Part shown: positions 50,987 through 58,553 of the stretch, one piece after another | Layout: the number at the start of each line of letters is the position of its first letter | Numbering within the stretch: position 1 is the first letter of the stretch | Origin: a virus | IMG/VR virus record: IMGVR_UViG_3300045747_000583 | Coordinates: 1-64,000 of that record | Length of the DNA: 64,000 bases | Direction: 5' to 3' (one strand) | Notes under the pieces: model-generated | Databases searched by the model: none | Told to the model about the DNA's origin: nothing | What the model saw: the letters and a program-made list of their open reading frames with translations, nothing else | Position numbers and translations under genes: made by a program

Positions 50987-52566
50987 GCCGGGACCTCCTC
51001 CTGCATCGGCACGGCCGAGAGGCCCGGGGGCGCTGCCTCGATCGCGACCGGAGCCGGAGCGGATGTGGCGGCGAGCTGCTCCTGCAGCCCGGGCGGGAAC
51101 GGACTGGCCGACTGGTTCGAGGTCTGCGCCTTCTTGAGCACCTCGGGCATGAGGAACATCAGCAGCGCCTGCGAGATCTCCTCCGGGATGATCGCCTTCT
51201 CGACTGCCATCCGCCAGGTGATCTCCTCCTCGGTCGGCGCGTCGTTGTCGCCGAACCCGTGCGCCGCGCGCCAGGCCTCGCCGGAGAGGATGTACTTCTC
51301 GTACCCGCTGTCGGCGTCGTTGCTGCGGTTCGGCCGGACGACGACCTCGGACGGGTCGTACCACACGACGATCCGGTTGACATCCTCGGTCTCGTAGCCC
51401 GCGGCGCGCAGCAGCGGCCGGAGGTAGATGTCCGTGATCGCGTCGCAGAACATCAGCGCCAGCGGCTCGATGTGCGCCTTGTACAGGCCCTCGTCGATCT
51501 GGATCGCGTTGCTGTATTTGACGTTGGCCAGACCGGTCACGATGTCCTTCGGCACGTCGATCCCCTGCAGGATCCGCTCGAGCACGCGCTCAGCCCGGTT
51601 GACCAGCGCCTCGTCGCTGTCGCGGCTCAGCTGGATGTACGCGATCTTCTCACCCTGCTCGGCCGGACCGCGAACCAGCAGCGGGACAACGCTCGCGGCG
51701 CTGCCCTCGTCGCTGATCGGCTGGGTCATCGCGGCGACGAGCTCGACCTCGAACGGATCCTCGCCCTCGGTCTCCTCCTCCCCGGGTGTGCGGGCCGAGA
51801 TCGAGAGCGAGTCGGGCACGAACAGCAGACCGGCGTTGAGCCGGGAGCGGGTCGTCGCCCGGATCATCCGGCTCAGCAGCAGCAGCTCCTCGCAGTCCCC
51901 GCGGAGCGCCTTCATCGAGCTGTCCGGGTCGGCGCTGAACCGCGGGTGCGCCCGCCAGATCCGGCCGATCGGGGTGTCCTTCGGGATGACCTTCTCCCGG
52001 GCGGTGCTGGTCGAGACCGAGGCCTTGAGCACGATCCGCCCGGCGCTGTTGACCCGCAGCTCGTCGACGGACTTCACACTCCACCGGTTCTCGATGCACA
52101 CGAGGTAGCACTCGCCCGGGACGCTCATGTTCAGGCCGTAGGAGCGCAGCATCGCCGGGATCCCGTCGCCCTGACTCAGCTGCTCCATGAAGCGCTGGGC
52201 GTCCTTCGCCAGCCTGGGGTCGATCGGAGTCAGGCCCTGCAGCGGGCCGTCGTCGGCGTACTGCCCCTCGCCTTTGACGCCCGCGGCATCCGTGACGTTC
52301 GTCGGCGGGGCGTCAGAGTTGAGCACGGCGGAGGCGACGAGACGCACCCGGCTCAGCACGTTCGCGACCAGACCAAACCCGAACTTGACCTCGCCGATCG
52401 CGTCGTAGTACGCCCAGGCCTCGGCCTGCCACTCGGCGTTCGGGCCGCTCAGACGCTCGCGCATCTGCTCGGCCTCGCCCTTCTTCGAGAGCGAGACCTT
52501 CGCAGCCGACGCAGTCAGCGTGCGGGTCTGGTTGTACGGAGCGGCCCTAGGCCTTCCGAACACCAC
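50983..52566 (-). CDS. Portal protein (527 aa)
   Basis: Actinophage portal features are clear: YYDAIGEVKFGFGLVANVLSR near residue 55, WRAHPRFSADPDSSMKALRGD near 215, RVLERILQGIDVPKDIVTGL near 340, and AHIEPLALMFCDAITDIYLRP near 390. It forms the 12-mer at the packaging vertex. GTG 52566 overlaps the DUF1360-like gene by 20 bases; an extended -10 at 52612 may add an internal promoter. It is separated from the terminase by the MuF-like gene and four small membrane genes, an unusual order. Confidence 0.9.
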   Translation of the reverse strand: MVFGRPRAAPYNQTRTLTASAAKVSLSKKGEAEQMRERLSGPNAEWQAEAWAYYDAIGEVKFGFGLVANVLSRVRLVASAVLNSDAPPTNVTDAAGVKGEGQYADDGPLQGLTPIDPRLAKDAQRFMEQLSQGDGIPAMLRSYGLNMSVPGECYLVCIENRWSVKSVDELRVNSAGRIVLKASVSTSTAREKVIPKDTPIGRIWRAHPRFSADPDSSMKALRGDCEELLLLSRMIRATTRSRLNAGLLFVPDSLSISARTPGEEETEGEDPFEVELVAAMTQPISDEGSAASVVPLLVRGPAEQGEKIAYIQLSRDSDEALVNRAERVLERILQGIDVPKDIVTGLANVKYSNAIQIDEGLYKAHIEPLALMFCDAITDIYLRPLLRAAGYETEDVNRIVVWYDPSEVVVRPNRSNDADSGYEKYILSGEAWRAAHGFGDNDAPTEEEITWRMAVEKAIIPEEISQALLMFLMPEVLKKAQTSNQSASPFPPGLQEQLAATSAPAPVAIEAAPPGLSAVPMQEEVPA

Positions 52567-52855
52567 GCGTGACCACCGCCTCTGAGACGACCGACTGGAC
52601 GTACGAAGTTGAGTTTACCACGGCGGTCGTTGCCGCGGCCAGAGCCAGAGCGTACCGCAACTTCGGGGGCACCAACCCCGTCGCCACGGCCAGCCCTGCC
52701 CACAGGCTGACGCAGTGCGGACACTCGAACCAGTATGCCAGCGGACTGTCCGGCCACCGCTCGTTGACTGCTTCGCGCGCCGGACGAGTGATCTCGTCCT
52801 GCGTGACCAGCCGAGCGATGCGCCAGACAGCCGCAGCGTCGATCAGGACGCCCAT
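52547..52855 (-). CDS. DUF1360-like small membrane protein (102 aa)
   Basis: RIARLVTQDEITRPAREAV near residue 12 and YWFECPHCVSLWAGLAVATG near residue 41 match the DUF1360 pattern of an R-x-D-I-T-x-P-x-R motif and a CPxCxSxW membrane motif. Two hydrophobic segments span residues 48-65 and 68-95. These small proteins are common next to phage head genes; their role is not established. It overlaps the portal gene. Confidence 0.75.
   Translation of the reverse strand: MGVLIDAAAVWRIARLVTQDEITRPAREAVNERWPDSPLAYWFECPHCVSLWAGLAVATGLVPPKLRYALALAAATTAVVNSTSYVQSVVSEAVVTRGVRKA
52612..52620 (-). promoter_or_regulatory. Possible internal promoter before the portal gene
   Basis: Extended -10 TGG-TAAACT. 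CTGGCCG sits at the class B -35 distance (18-base spacer), a partial match. Lies inside the DUF1360-like gene. Confidence 0.35.
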
Positions 52856-52858
52856 CGG

Positions 52859-53257
52859 TCAGGCGGCCAGCGAGAGACTACCCTGCCCGGCGGGAACCGG
52901 GACCACCTGGGTGCGGTTGAACATGGCCAACGCGATAGCCGAGACGGCGATGATGGCCCCGGTCTGCTCAGAAGTGAGATGAGCTCCGAATCCGATCGCC
53001 AGTGCGATCACGGTGTCGAGCAGGCCCAGGATCAACGATGCCAGGGTCTGGAGGGTGACGTAGGCGACGTAGACCGCAAGAGCCGCGGCAACGACACCGT
53101 TGATCAGACCGATCTGCTCTGGGCTCATCACGGCCCAGAACGCGGTGACTGCGACGAGCGCTGCCTTGATGAACCCGGCGACCAGGGCCGGTTCCCTACC
53201 GAAGATCACGATGGGCTCTCCTTCAGTTGGCGGGGCGACGCGGATCGCCGCTCCCAT
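52859..53257 (-). CDS. Holin-like membrane protein with internal duplication (132 aa)
   Basis: Two related halves are visible: residues 25-70 (ALVAVTAFWAVMSPEQIGLINGVVAA) and 75-125 (VIALAIGFGAHLTSEQTGAIIAVSAIAL). Each has a membrane span, an xLTxEQxGAI/xL-type turn and a second span, the pattern of actinophage holin-like proteins, here duplicated in tandem. The C-terminus FNRTQVVPVPA also matches their R-x-x-VxP end. Gene position is by the terminase/portal, away from the endolysin, so a role in lysis is likely but unproven. Confidence 0.65.
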   Translation of the reverse strand: MGAAIRVAPPTEGEPIVIFGREPALVAGFIKAALVAVTAFWAVMSPEQIGLINGVVAAALAVYVAYVTLQTLASLILGLLDTVIALAIGFGAHLTSEQTGAIIAVSAIALAMFNRTQVVPVPAGQGSLSLAA

Positions 53258-53285
53258 CTTACCGCTGATCGCGGTTGCTTTGGGC

Positions 53286-53837
53286 TCATCGCAGTGAGAT
53301 GAGCACGGTCACGATGCCCAGGATGATGATAACCAGCCCACCGAAGGCCGCCCACATCGCGTAGAGTCGGGCCTGCTGCGCGGCCTGGCCGCTGTCCTTG
53401 CCGGTGTTCTGGTCCATCCGCGAGGCCAAGACGACGTAGCGCTCGTTGTTGACCAGCCGCTCGGCGTCGAAGCGCTCGAGCAGAGACTGGAAGCGGACCT
53501 CGGCCTCGGACCGAGACATGAGGGTGGCGGCCTGGTCCGCGAGCTGGCCGCGGAACTCGTTGACCGACTCGAAGCGCTTCTCACTCGACGCCTCCGACTT
53601 AGCCACGGCCTCCTTTGCCGACTCCAGGGCGGCCTGCACCGCCTTGTCGGCGGCGATGAACGCGGTCTGCATGGCAGTGGTCTGCGCGACGTAGGCAGCG
53701 TCGGTGGCCTTGGTCTGCGTCTCGTAGCGCTCGTTGAGCTGGTCGCGCAGGTCGTCGTGCTGTCGCTGCATGAACTGCAGCGCGGTGTCCACAGTCCACC
53801 CACTGGGCTGCTGCTCCGTCTCCCCGCTCATCGTCAT
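53286..53837 (-). CDS. Coiled-coil protein with C-terminal membrane anchor (183 aa)
   Basis: Residues 20-150 are a long coiled coil (LQFMQRQHDDLRDQLNERYE, ESAKEAVAKSEASSEKRFESV, LERFDAERLVNNERYVVLASR). Residues 157-180 are a membrane span (MWAAFGGLVIIILGIVTVLI). This architecture is widespread near phage lysis or head genes, where it resembles membrane-anchored spanin-like or holin-accessory proteins. It overlaps the next small membrane gene by 4 bases. Confidence 0.7.
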   Translation of the reverse strand: MTMSGETEQQPSGWTVDTALQFMQRQHDDLRDQLNERYETQTKATDAAYVAQTTAMQTAFIAADKAVQAALESAKEAVAKSEASSEKRFESVNEFRGQLADQAATLMSRSEAEVRFQSLLERFDAERLVNNERYVVLASRMDQNTGKDSGQAAQQARLYAMWAAFGGLVIIILGIVTVLISLR

Positions 53838-53992
53838 TCACCCTCCCGCCGGTGCTTGTGATCTTCGACCGAGTGCGAACCGCACTCATCGTCGTGCTCG
53901 TTGCGTCCGGTCGGCCAGTGGTAGGCGGCAAACATCAGGATCGCAGTCTGGACCGCCGCAATCAGGGGCGCGAGGACGTAGGACCAGTCCAT
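53834..53992 (-). CDS. Small single-span membrane protein (52 aa)
   Basis: ATG 53992 overlaps the upstream stop (TGATG). One span at residues 5-25 (VLAPLIAAVQTAILMFAAYHW) is followed by a polar tail rich in His, Asp and Glu (NEHDDECGSHSVEDHKHR). The His/Cys-rich tail may bind metal. It is coupled to the neighbouring membrane genes and may function in lysis or membrane energisation. Confidence 0.6.
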   Translation of the reverse strand: MDWSYVLAPLIAAVQTAILMFAAYHWPTGRNEHDDECGSHSVEDHKHRREGE

Positions 53993-54384
53993 CAGGCCCC
54001 CGCCGAGGCCCTCTGGTCCGCTTTCTCCAGCAGGTAAGACCCGCTGGCGACCACCACCCAGCAGACCGAGAGCCACAGGCCCTCCAGCGTGATGTTCCCA
54101 GGGTTGACCAGCACGATCAGCCAGAACCTCGTCGCCCACACGAAGGAGGCCAGCAGCAGGCCCACCTCGGCCAAGCGCTGCGAGCTGCGGACCCAGCCAG
54201 CGACCAGGACGCCCGCAGTCAGTAGCGCCGATCCAGCCAGCAGGTCGGCCCATGACGAGCTGTTGAGCACCCCGACGTTGGTGACCGCCGCCCAGGCGAT
54301 GATGAGCATCGTGATCGTCAGCGCTAGGGCCACGGGCTTGACTGGGCGCCCCCAGACCTTCCAGCGCAGGTTCATCGGCGGCAT
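53992..54384 (-). CDS. Four-span membrane protein (130 aa)
   Basis: Four hydrophobic segments are visible at about residues 16-38 (VALALTITMLIIAWAAVTNVG), 47-66, 74-94 (VGLLLASFVWATRFWLIVLV) and 100-120. A short basic N-terminus (NLRWKVWGRPVK) suggests it stays in the cytoplasm. ATG 54384 overlaps the MuF stop. It is a candidate holin or a membrane protein used by the head genes. No family is recognised. Confidence 0.6.
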   Translation of the reverse strand: MPPMNLRWKVWGRPVKPVALALTITMLIIAWAAVTNVGVLNSSSWADLLAGSALLTAGVLVAGWVRSSQRLAEVGLLLASFVWATRFWLIVLVNPGNITLEGLWLSVCWVVVASGSYLLEKADQRASAGA

Positions 54385-55175
54385 CAGACTGGCACCGTCC
54401 GCTCGGACCGGATCACCGGGCCGACCTCCGGACTGGTCAGCTCGATGACGCTCTCGCCCCGCTGGAACGTGCGCACCGTGGTCGGGACCAAGTAAGCCAG
54501 CCGACAACGGCAGTTCGCCGTCTCCCCGATCGGTGCGGCCGGGTCGCCGGGGTACAGGATCTCGCTGCCGTCGACGGTCACGAACGGCTCCCCGAGCGGC
54601 CGAGTCTCACCCTCGAGCGCACCGTGCGTGAGCCGGACTCGATCGTCCTTCCGGGTCCGCCAGGTCCCGCCCTCAGCACCGAGGCCCTCAGCGAGCTGAG
54701 AGCGCACCATCTCCCGGGCCCGGGTGGTCCCGGTCTGCGCCAGTCGGGCCGACCCGACCCGGACTCGGCGGTAGATGTCGGCGGTGAGCTCGTGCTGCGG
54801 CTTCGGCTTCACGACGGCGGCGCCCGGGGCGAGCCGCTCCCCGGCGGCCTGATAGGTCCCGGCGAGGCCGTCAGCGATCTGCGTCACCATCTCATCGTGC
54901 ACAGCCGGTACGATCTCGTCGACTACCCGGGCGGCCGGAGCCCCGGTGACTCCTGAGCGAGTCAGGAACCGGAACGCGGTGCGCACCAGGTAGGCCTTCA
55001 GCGCGAGGCCGATCGCGTCCTGTACGAGCCCCGGCCAGGGGGCCGCGGTGAGTGACATCGGTGACGGCGTCGCTGGGTCGGTCGAAGCGAGCGCCCCCGC
55101 CAGCGCTGTGGCGATCAGCCTCTCCGTCTCGGTGGCGTCCTGCTCGTCGACGTCGTCGACGGTCCGGGCGGCCAT
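54384..55175 (-). CDS. MuF-like minor head protein (263 aa)
   Basis: The C-terminal 75 residues carry the Phage_Mu_F signature: WRTRKDDRVRLTHGALEGE, then GEPFVTVDGSEILYPGDPAAPIGETANCRCR, with the conserved R-H-ALxG, YPGD and NCRC blocks. The N-terminal 180 residues are helical. MuF-like proteins sit inside the head near the portal and aid DNA packaging or ejection. It lies between large terminase and small membrane genes, upstream of the portal. ATG 55175 overlaps the preceding stop (TGATG). Confidence 0.88.
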   Translation of the reverse strand: MAARTVDDVDEQDATETERLIATALAGALASTDPATPSPMSLTAAPWPGLVQDAIGLALKAYLVRTAFRFLTRSGVTGAPAARVVDEIVPAVHDEMVTQIADGLAGTYQAAGERLAPGAAVVKPKPQHELTADIYRRVRVGSARLAQTGTTRAREMVRSQLAEGLGAEGGTWRTRKDDRVRLTHGALEGETRPLGEPFVTVDGSEILYPGDPAAPIGETANCRCRLAYLVPTTVRTFQRGESVIELTSPEVGPVIRSERTVPV

Positions 55176-55489
55176 CAGATCCCGACCTGGACGTGCCCGC
55201 GGCCCTCGTACGGGTCGAACCGACGCAGCCTCGAGCCGCAACCGCACCGGCCGGACCGGGTCACGACCACGATCCCCTCGACGACCTGCACGGCGAACCC
55301 GGAGGTGTGCGCCCCCTCGTAGCTGACGATCACCGAGTGGTAGACGCGCTCCGGACCGGCGACCGAATCTTTCCAGATCGAGAGCTCGCCGTCGCCGAGG
55401 ATGACCCGGGCGGGCTCGAAGATGAGGTCGCCGACCGGGTACCGGGCCTTGGCCGGGAACATGTCGAAGACGACCTGGACAGCGCTCAC
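55175..55489 (-). CDS. Hypothetical protein with C-terminal Cys knuckle, leaderless (104 aa)
   Basis: GTG 55489 lies 7 bases after a TAGAAT -10, so a leaderless mRNA is predicted. Residues 10-80 form a beta-rich domain (YPVGDLIFEPARVILGDGEL, HTSGFAVQVVEGIVVVTRS). The end RCGCGSRLRRFDPYEGRG is a compact CxC motif. It sits between the large terminase and the MuF gene. Function unknown. Confidence 0.55.
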   Translation of the reverse strand: MSAVQVVFDMFPAKARYPVGDLIFEPARVILGDGELSIWKDSVAGPERVYHSVIVSYEGAHTSGFAVQVVEGIVVVTRSGRCGCGSRLRRFDPYEGRGHVQVGI

Positions 55490-55496
55490 GTCGACG

Positions 55497-55526
55497 ATTC
55501 TACCAAAGCCGACGTCCGCGCACCAG
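55497..55526 (-). promoter_or_regulatory. Class B promoter for a leaderless gene in the packaging block
   Basis: CTGGTGC (55520-55526), 17-base spacer, extended -10 TGG-TAGAAT (55497-55505), 7 bases from GTG 55489. Matches the class B pattern at 7695, 31937 and 57770. Confidence 0.6.
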
Positions 55527-55527
55527 A

Positions 55528-56982
55528 TTAGCCTGCACGGCGGCCGTTGATCGAGTTGCGCGAGGTCACCGCGGCTGCGCCGGTCGGAATCCGGCCGCGA
55601 GAGCCGGGGCCGGAGACGCTGGTCGAGCCGACCCCGCTCCGGACCGCGGCCGGTACGATCAGCGCGGTCATCCCGTGCACCATCGCATCGAGCCGGTCCG
55701 GACTCTTCGCGGTCTCACCCGGGACCCAGGTCGTCATCTGGTCCTCGAGGCTGAGGAACCGGCCGACGTGGTGGATCCGGTGCTGGTCGTAGGCCAGCGT
55801 GACCGGCTCGGCGCGCAGCGCCTTGCCCTGCTTGGCGTGCACCAGCTTGACCGCGACCCCGGGGTCTAGGCTGTGGATGACCTCGCGCACCAGCGCCCCG
55901 CCCTGGTTCGCCTCCGCCACGATCGGGCAGCTGTACGTTCGCGCAGCCTCGACCGCCGCGGCGGCCCAGACGCTCGGCGGTCCGAGCACGGACCGGTCCG
56001 CGAGCACGAACGCCTGGCGCTCGATCGGCCGGATCTCGGAGGTCGCACCGCACACGACGATCCCGCACTCATCGCCAGGCTCGTCCGCGACCGAAGGGTC
56101 GACGCCGACGACGCGCAGCGGCGGGAGTTGGAACCCGTGCGACTCGACCCGGTCGGCGTCAATCTCCTCGAGCTTCCAGAGCGCACCCTGGACGTCGGCG
56201 AGCATCTGCGCGTACAGCTCCTGCGCACCGAGCCGGGTGCCCTCGTACCGGCGCAGGATGACGTCGAGGTAGACCTGCGCGAGGTGCGGGTTGTCGAACG
56301 TCGAAGCGGTGTGCAGCTCGACCTCGTTGGTCTCTTCCTCAGCCAGCGCGTATAGTTCACGCATAACCGGCGTGCGCTTCGGTGTGGTCGTGACGAACAG
56401 CTGCGGGTGGCTCCCGAGCCGGGTCGCGATCTGCGCGTTGTCCCAGGCGGTCAACCCGGAGTCGTCCGGCTTGTGGTCCCAGGCCGCAAGCTCGTCCGCC
56501 CAGGTGTAGTGGAACTGCGGACCTCGGAGCTGACTCGGCTCCTCAGCGCTGAAGCACAGCGCCTCGGAGCCGTTGGCGAACTCGACCTTTCGTAGGCTCG
56601 GGATGTAGCGCGGTCGCTGGCTCGGCGGGTAGACTGCGAGCAGCCCGGACTCGCCTTGGACCATGACGTCACGCACGTCGGCGACCGTGCGCCCGACCAA
56701 CGCCAGCCGCACGGGTGAGTCGTGCGGCCCGGTCTTGTCCCGGATCCACTCGGCGCCGGAGCGCGTCTTACCTGATCCGCGGCCAGCGCTGAACAGGATG
56801 ATCCGAGCCAGCGACCGGACCGCGGCGAGCTGGCTGGGCCGCCCCATGTAGTCCCAGTCGTGCAGTAGCGCGTCGAGCTCGAGCTCTACCAGGATCAGCG
56901 AGCGCTCCTCCTCCGAGAGGATAGCGACGCGAGACTCGAGGCTGAGGTCGAGCGGTGGCGCCTCAGGCAGCAGGGTCGTCAT
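55528..56982 (-). CDS. Large terminase subunit (484 aa)
   Basis: Walker A SAGRGSGKT at residues 65-73 with the downstream RSGAEW signature, Walker B-like FHYTWADELAAW near 170, motif III VTTTPKRTP near 210, and the RNase H-type nuclease start VGVDPSVADEPGDECG near residue 300. These are standard large-terminase ATPase and nuclease features. ATG 56982 overlaps the small-terminase gene by 20 bases. The C-terminal 40 residues are Gly/Ser-rich. It drives DNA packaging through the portal. Confidence 0.93.
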   Translation of the reverse strand: MTTLLPEAPPLDLSLESRVAILSEEERSLILVELELDALLHDWDYMGRPSQLAAVRSLARIILFSAGRGSGKTRSGAEWIRDKTGPHDSPVRLALVGRTVADVRDVMVQGESGLLAVYPPSQRPRYIPSLRKVEFANGSEALCFSAEEPSQLRGPQFHYTWADELAAWDHKPDDSGLTAWDNAQIATRLGSHPQLFVTTTPKRTPVMRELYALAEEETNEVELHTASTFDNPHLAQVYLDVILRRYEGTRLGAQELYAQMLADVQGALWKLEEIDADRVESHGFQLPPLRVVGVDPSVADEPGDECGIVVCGATSEIRPIERQAFVLADRSVLGPPSVWAAAAVEAARTYSCPIVAEANQGGALVREVIHSLDPGVAVKLVHAKQGKALRAEPVTLAYDQHRIHHVGRFLSLEDQMTTWVPGETAKSPDRLDAMVHGMTALIVPAAVRSGVGSTSVSGPGSRGRIPTGAAAVTSRNSINGRRAG

Positions 56983-57763
56983 CGCCCACCAGCTCAGCCT
57001 CGAAGATCTCTTCGACCGAGAGGCCACGAGCGGACGCCTCGAGCTGGACCATGGCCGCGCTGTTGAGTCGGTCGAGCCGCTCCGCGATCACCTGGGCCGG
57101 GGAAGGCCGCCCGTCGTCCTCAACGTCAGCCGCGCCGAGTCGGAGCGTGGAGGTCGGGCCGACCCCGACGCGGTCGAGTACGGCGACCGCGGCGTCGAGC
57201 CGGACCTTCTCCGAGCGGCCGTGGTCGAGCAGGTCCTCGATCACGCCGACGGCCCGCTCCGAGAGCCCGAGCAGGTGGTCCGCGACCATGCGGCTGACCA
57301 TCTCGCGGTCGGCGGTCGACATGGTCTGCGCACCGTGCCGGTGGCAGAGCTCGGACCCGGCCGGAGGCTGACGGAAGCAGCCCGGCTCGGTGCAGAGCTT
57401 CGGCGCCTCGGGGTAGAACGGGCTGGCCAGCCCGCCGACGCCGATCCGGTCCACGGCGGTGAGACCGAACTGGGTAGCGTAGTCGTCCGCGAGCAGCTTC
57501 GCGCCGACCAGGTGCGGGCTGTCCTCCCGGCGTAGCACGCGGACGACCCGCTCATGCCGGTAGAACTCGTTGAAGCTCCAACGGGTCGCGATGTGCTTCG
57601 CGGCCTCGGCCCGCTGCGCGTCGAGGTTCGTCGGCTGCAGCGCCATCCACTCGTAGAACGGTGGGATCTTCGGCTTCCGGGGCCGCTTCGCCGGTACCGG
57701 GGCAGAGCCAGCAGCGACCACGACCTTTGAGGGCGTGGGCCTCTTCGCCGGGACAGGTGCCAT
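56963..57763 (-). CDS. Small terminase subunit (266 aa)
   Basis: It directly precedes the large terminase. The N-terminus is basic (PVPAKRPTPSK, PAKRPRKPK) and residues 145-160 carry CTEPGCFRQPPAGSELCHRH, a zinc-like site. The C-terminal part has the small-terminase-type helical pattern VIEDLLDHGRSEKVRLDAAVAV. ATG 57763 lies 6 bases after a class B TACAAT -10, so the mRNA is likely leaderless. It would recognise the packaging start site. Confidence 0.75.
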   Translation of the reverse strand: MAPVPAKRPTPSKVVVAAGSAPVPAKRPRKPKIPPFYEWMALQPTNLDAQRAEAAKHIATRWSFNEFYRHERVVRVLRREDSPHLVGAKLLADDYATQFGLTAVDRIGVGGLASPFYPEAPKLCTEPGCFRQPPAGSELCHRHGAQTMSTADREMVSRMVADHLLGLSERAVGVIEDLLDHGRSEKVRLDAAVAVLDRVGVGPTSTLRLGAADVEDDGRPSPAQVIAERLDRLNSAAMVQLEASARGLSVEEIFEAELVGDDDPAA

Positions 57764-57769
57764 GCGGCC

Positions 57770-57799
57770 ATTGTACCGGCACTTGACTTTGCGCGCCAG
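57770..57799 (-). promoter_or_regulatory. Class B promoter of the terminase operon (leaderless)
   Basis: CTGGCGC (57793-57799), 17-base spacer, TACAAT (57770-57775), 6 bases from ATG 57763. Confidence 0.6.
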
Positions 57800-57835
57800 G
57801 TGGGGGTTTGCCCGGAAGGGCCCCTTCCCGCCCCG

Positions 57836-57869
57836 AAAAGCCGCACTCCCGGCCCTCACGGGTCGGGAG
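57836..57869 (-). terminator. Candidate terminator between early genes and terminase
   Basis: Minus-strand hairpin CTCCCG / CGGGAG (57846-57851 with 57864-57869) is followed, after TGCGGC, by TTTT (57836-57839). It lies between the early-gene block and the terminase promoter. Confidence 0.5.
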
Positions 57870-57891
57870 CGGGCGTTCGGGCCGCGAGCGG

Positions 57892-58191
57892 TCAGCGAGG
57901 GGCGTTCCGCCACTCGAAGAACGACGCGACCACGGCCTCCGGCGTGGTCCGCCACTCCCGGCAGCAGACCCAGCAGACGCGGTCGGCCTGGGGCGCGAGC
58001 CGCGGGTGCACGCCGACCCAGTCGGCGTGGGTGAACTGGCGGCAGGCCGTGTGGCCCGGGTCGAGCGACGCGAGGTGCAGCTCGATCGGCTGCGACGGGA
58101 TCCGGCGGACGAGCAGGATGCCGGTCTTCTCAGCCAGATCGGCTGCAGCGCGCTCACGGGTGAAGATCGTTGCGGTGCTTGGTGCGGGCAT
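57892..58191 (-). CDS. Small zinc-binding protein (99 aa)
   Basis: ATG 58191 has AAGGAGGGG upstream. Near residue 70 the sequence VCWVCCREWR carries three close cysteines, and HTACRQFTHADW near residue 48 adds Cys and His. This fits a small zinc site. It follows two other Cys-rich small genes and ends before the hairpin/terminator. Function unknown. Confidence 0.6.
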   Translation of the reverse strand: MPAPSTATIFTRERAAADLAEKTGILLVRRIPSQPIELHLASLDPGHTACRQFTHADWVGVHPRLAPQADRVCWVCCREWRTTPEAVVASFFEWRNAPR

Positions 58192-58212
58192 GGCCCCTCC
58201 TTGGGGGTTCGT

Positions 58213-58236
58213 CCCGGGCCACCTGTGCGGCCCGGG
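58213..58236 (-). promoter_or_regulatory. Hairpin in the short intergenic region
   Basis: 8-bp stem CCCGGGCC / GGCCCGGG around an 8-base loop, between two zinc-protein genes. No U-run. It may be a transcript-processing or pausing hairpin. Confidence 0.4.
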
Positions 58237-58247
58237 GGGTCTGTGGG

Positions 58248-58553
58248 TCAGAGCTCCCGGCGGGAGCGCTCGGTGTCGTCGGTGCGGCCGTTGTCGGCAG
58301 CGGCCCAGTCGACGAAGCCGCAGGAGCGGCACTTCCCGTCCCGCATCACGTCGGTCCGGAAGCAGCGCTCGCACTGGCCGGGCTCGAGCTCGGGCGTCGG
58401 GCGGTCCGGCTGGGTGGGGCGCTGGGTCGCGGCCTGCAGGTCGTCGCAGAGCTTGTCGCAGCGGGCGCAGATCGGGACGCCGCCCAGGATCGGGTGCGGT
58501 CGCGTGAGCGTCGCCTCATTGTGGCAATTGAGGTACCACTGGCACTCGGCCAT
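58248..58553 (-). CDS. Small multi-zinc-motif protein (101 aa)
   Basis: ATG 58553 overlaps the upstream stop. Three Cys sets are visible: CQWYLNCHNEATL near residue 4, ICARCDKLCDDL near 29, and QCERCFRTDVMRDGKCRSCG near 60. This resembles small phage zinc-ribbon proteins that contact DNA, RNA polymerase or host regulators. Part of the class A promoter 58927 operon. Confidence 0.65.
   Translation of the reverse strand: MAECQWYLNCHNEATLTRPHPILGGVPICARCDKLCDDLQAATQRPTQPDRPTPELEPGQCERCFRTDVMRDGKCRSCGFVDWAAADNGRTDDTERSRREL

Noticed and set aside
50986-51364. Longer start for the giant gene, 126 codons upstream
   Set aside because: The extra part is the out-of-frame image of the portal gene (Arg-rich). 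GTG 50986 with GGAGGAGG and a GTGA overlap is the better start.
57770-57830. TTGACT at 57782-57787 (plus strand) as a -35 box
   Set aside because: It is on the wrong strand for the terminase gene and no -10 lies at the right distance downstream.
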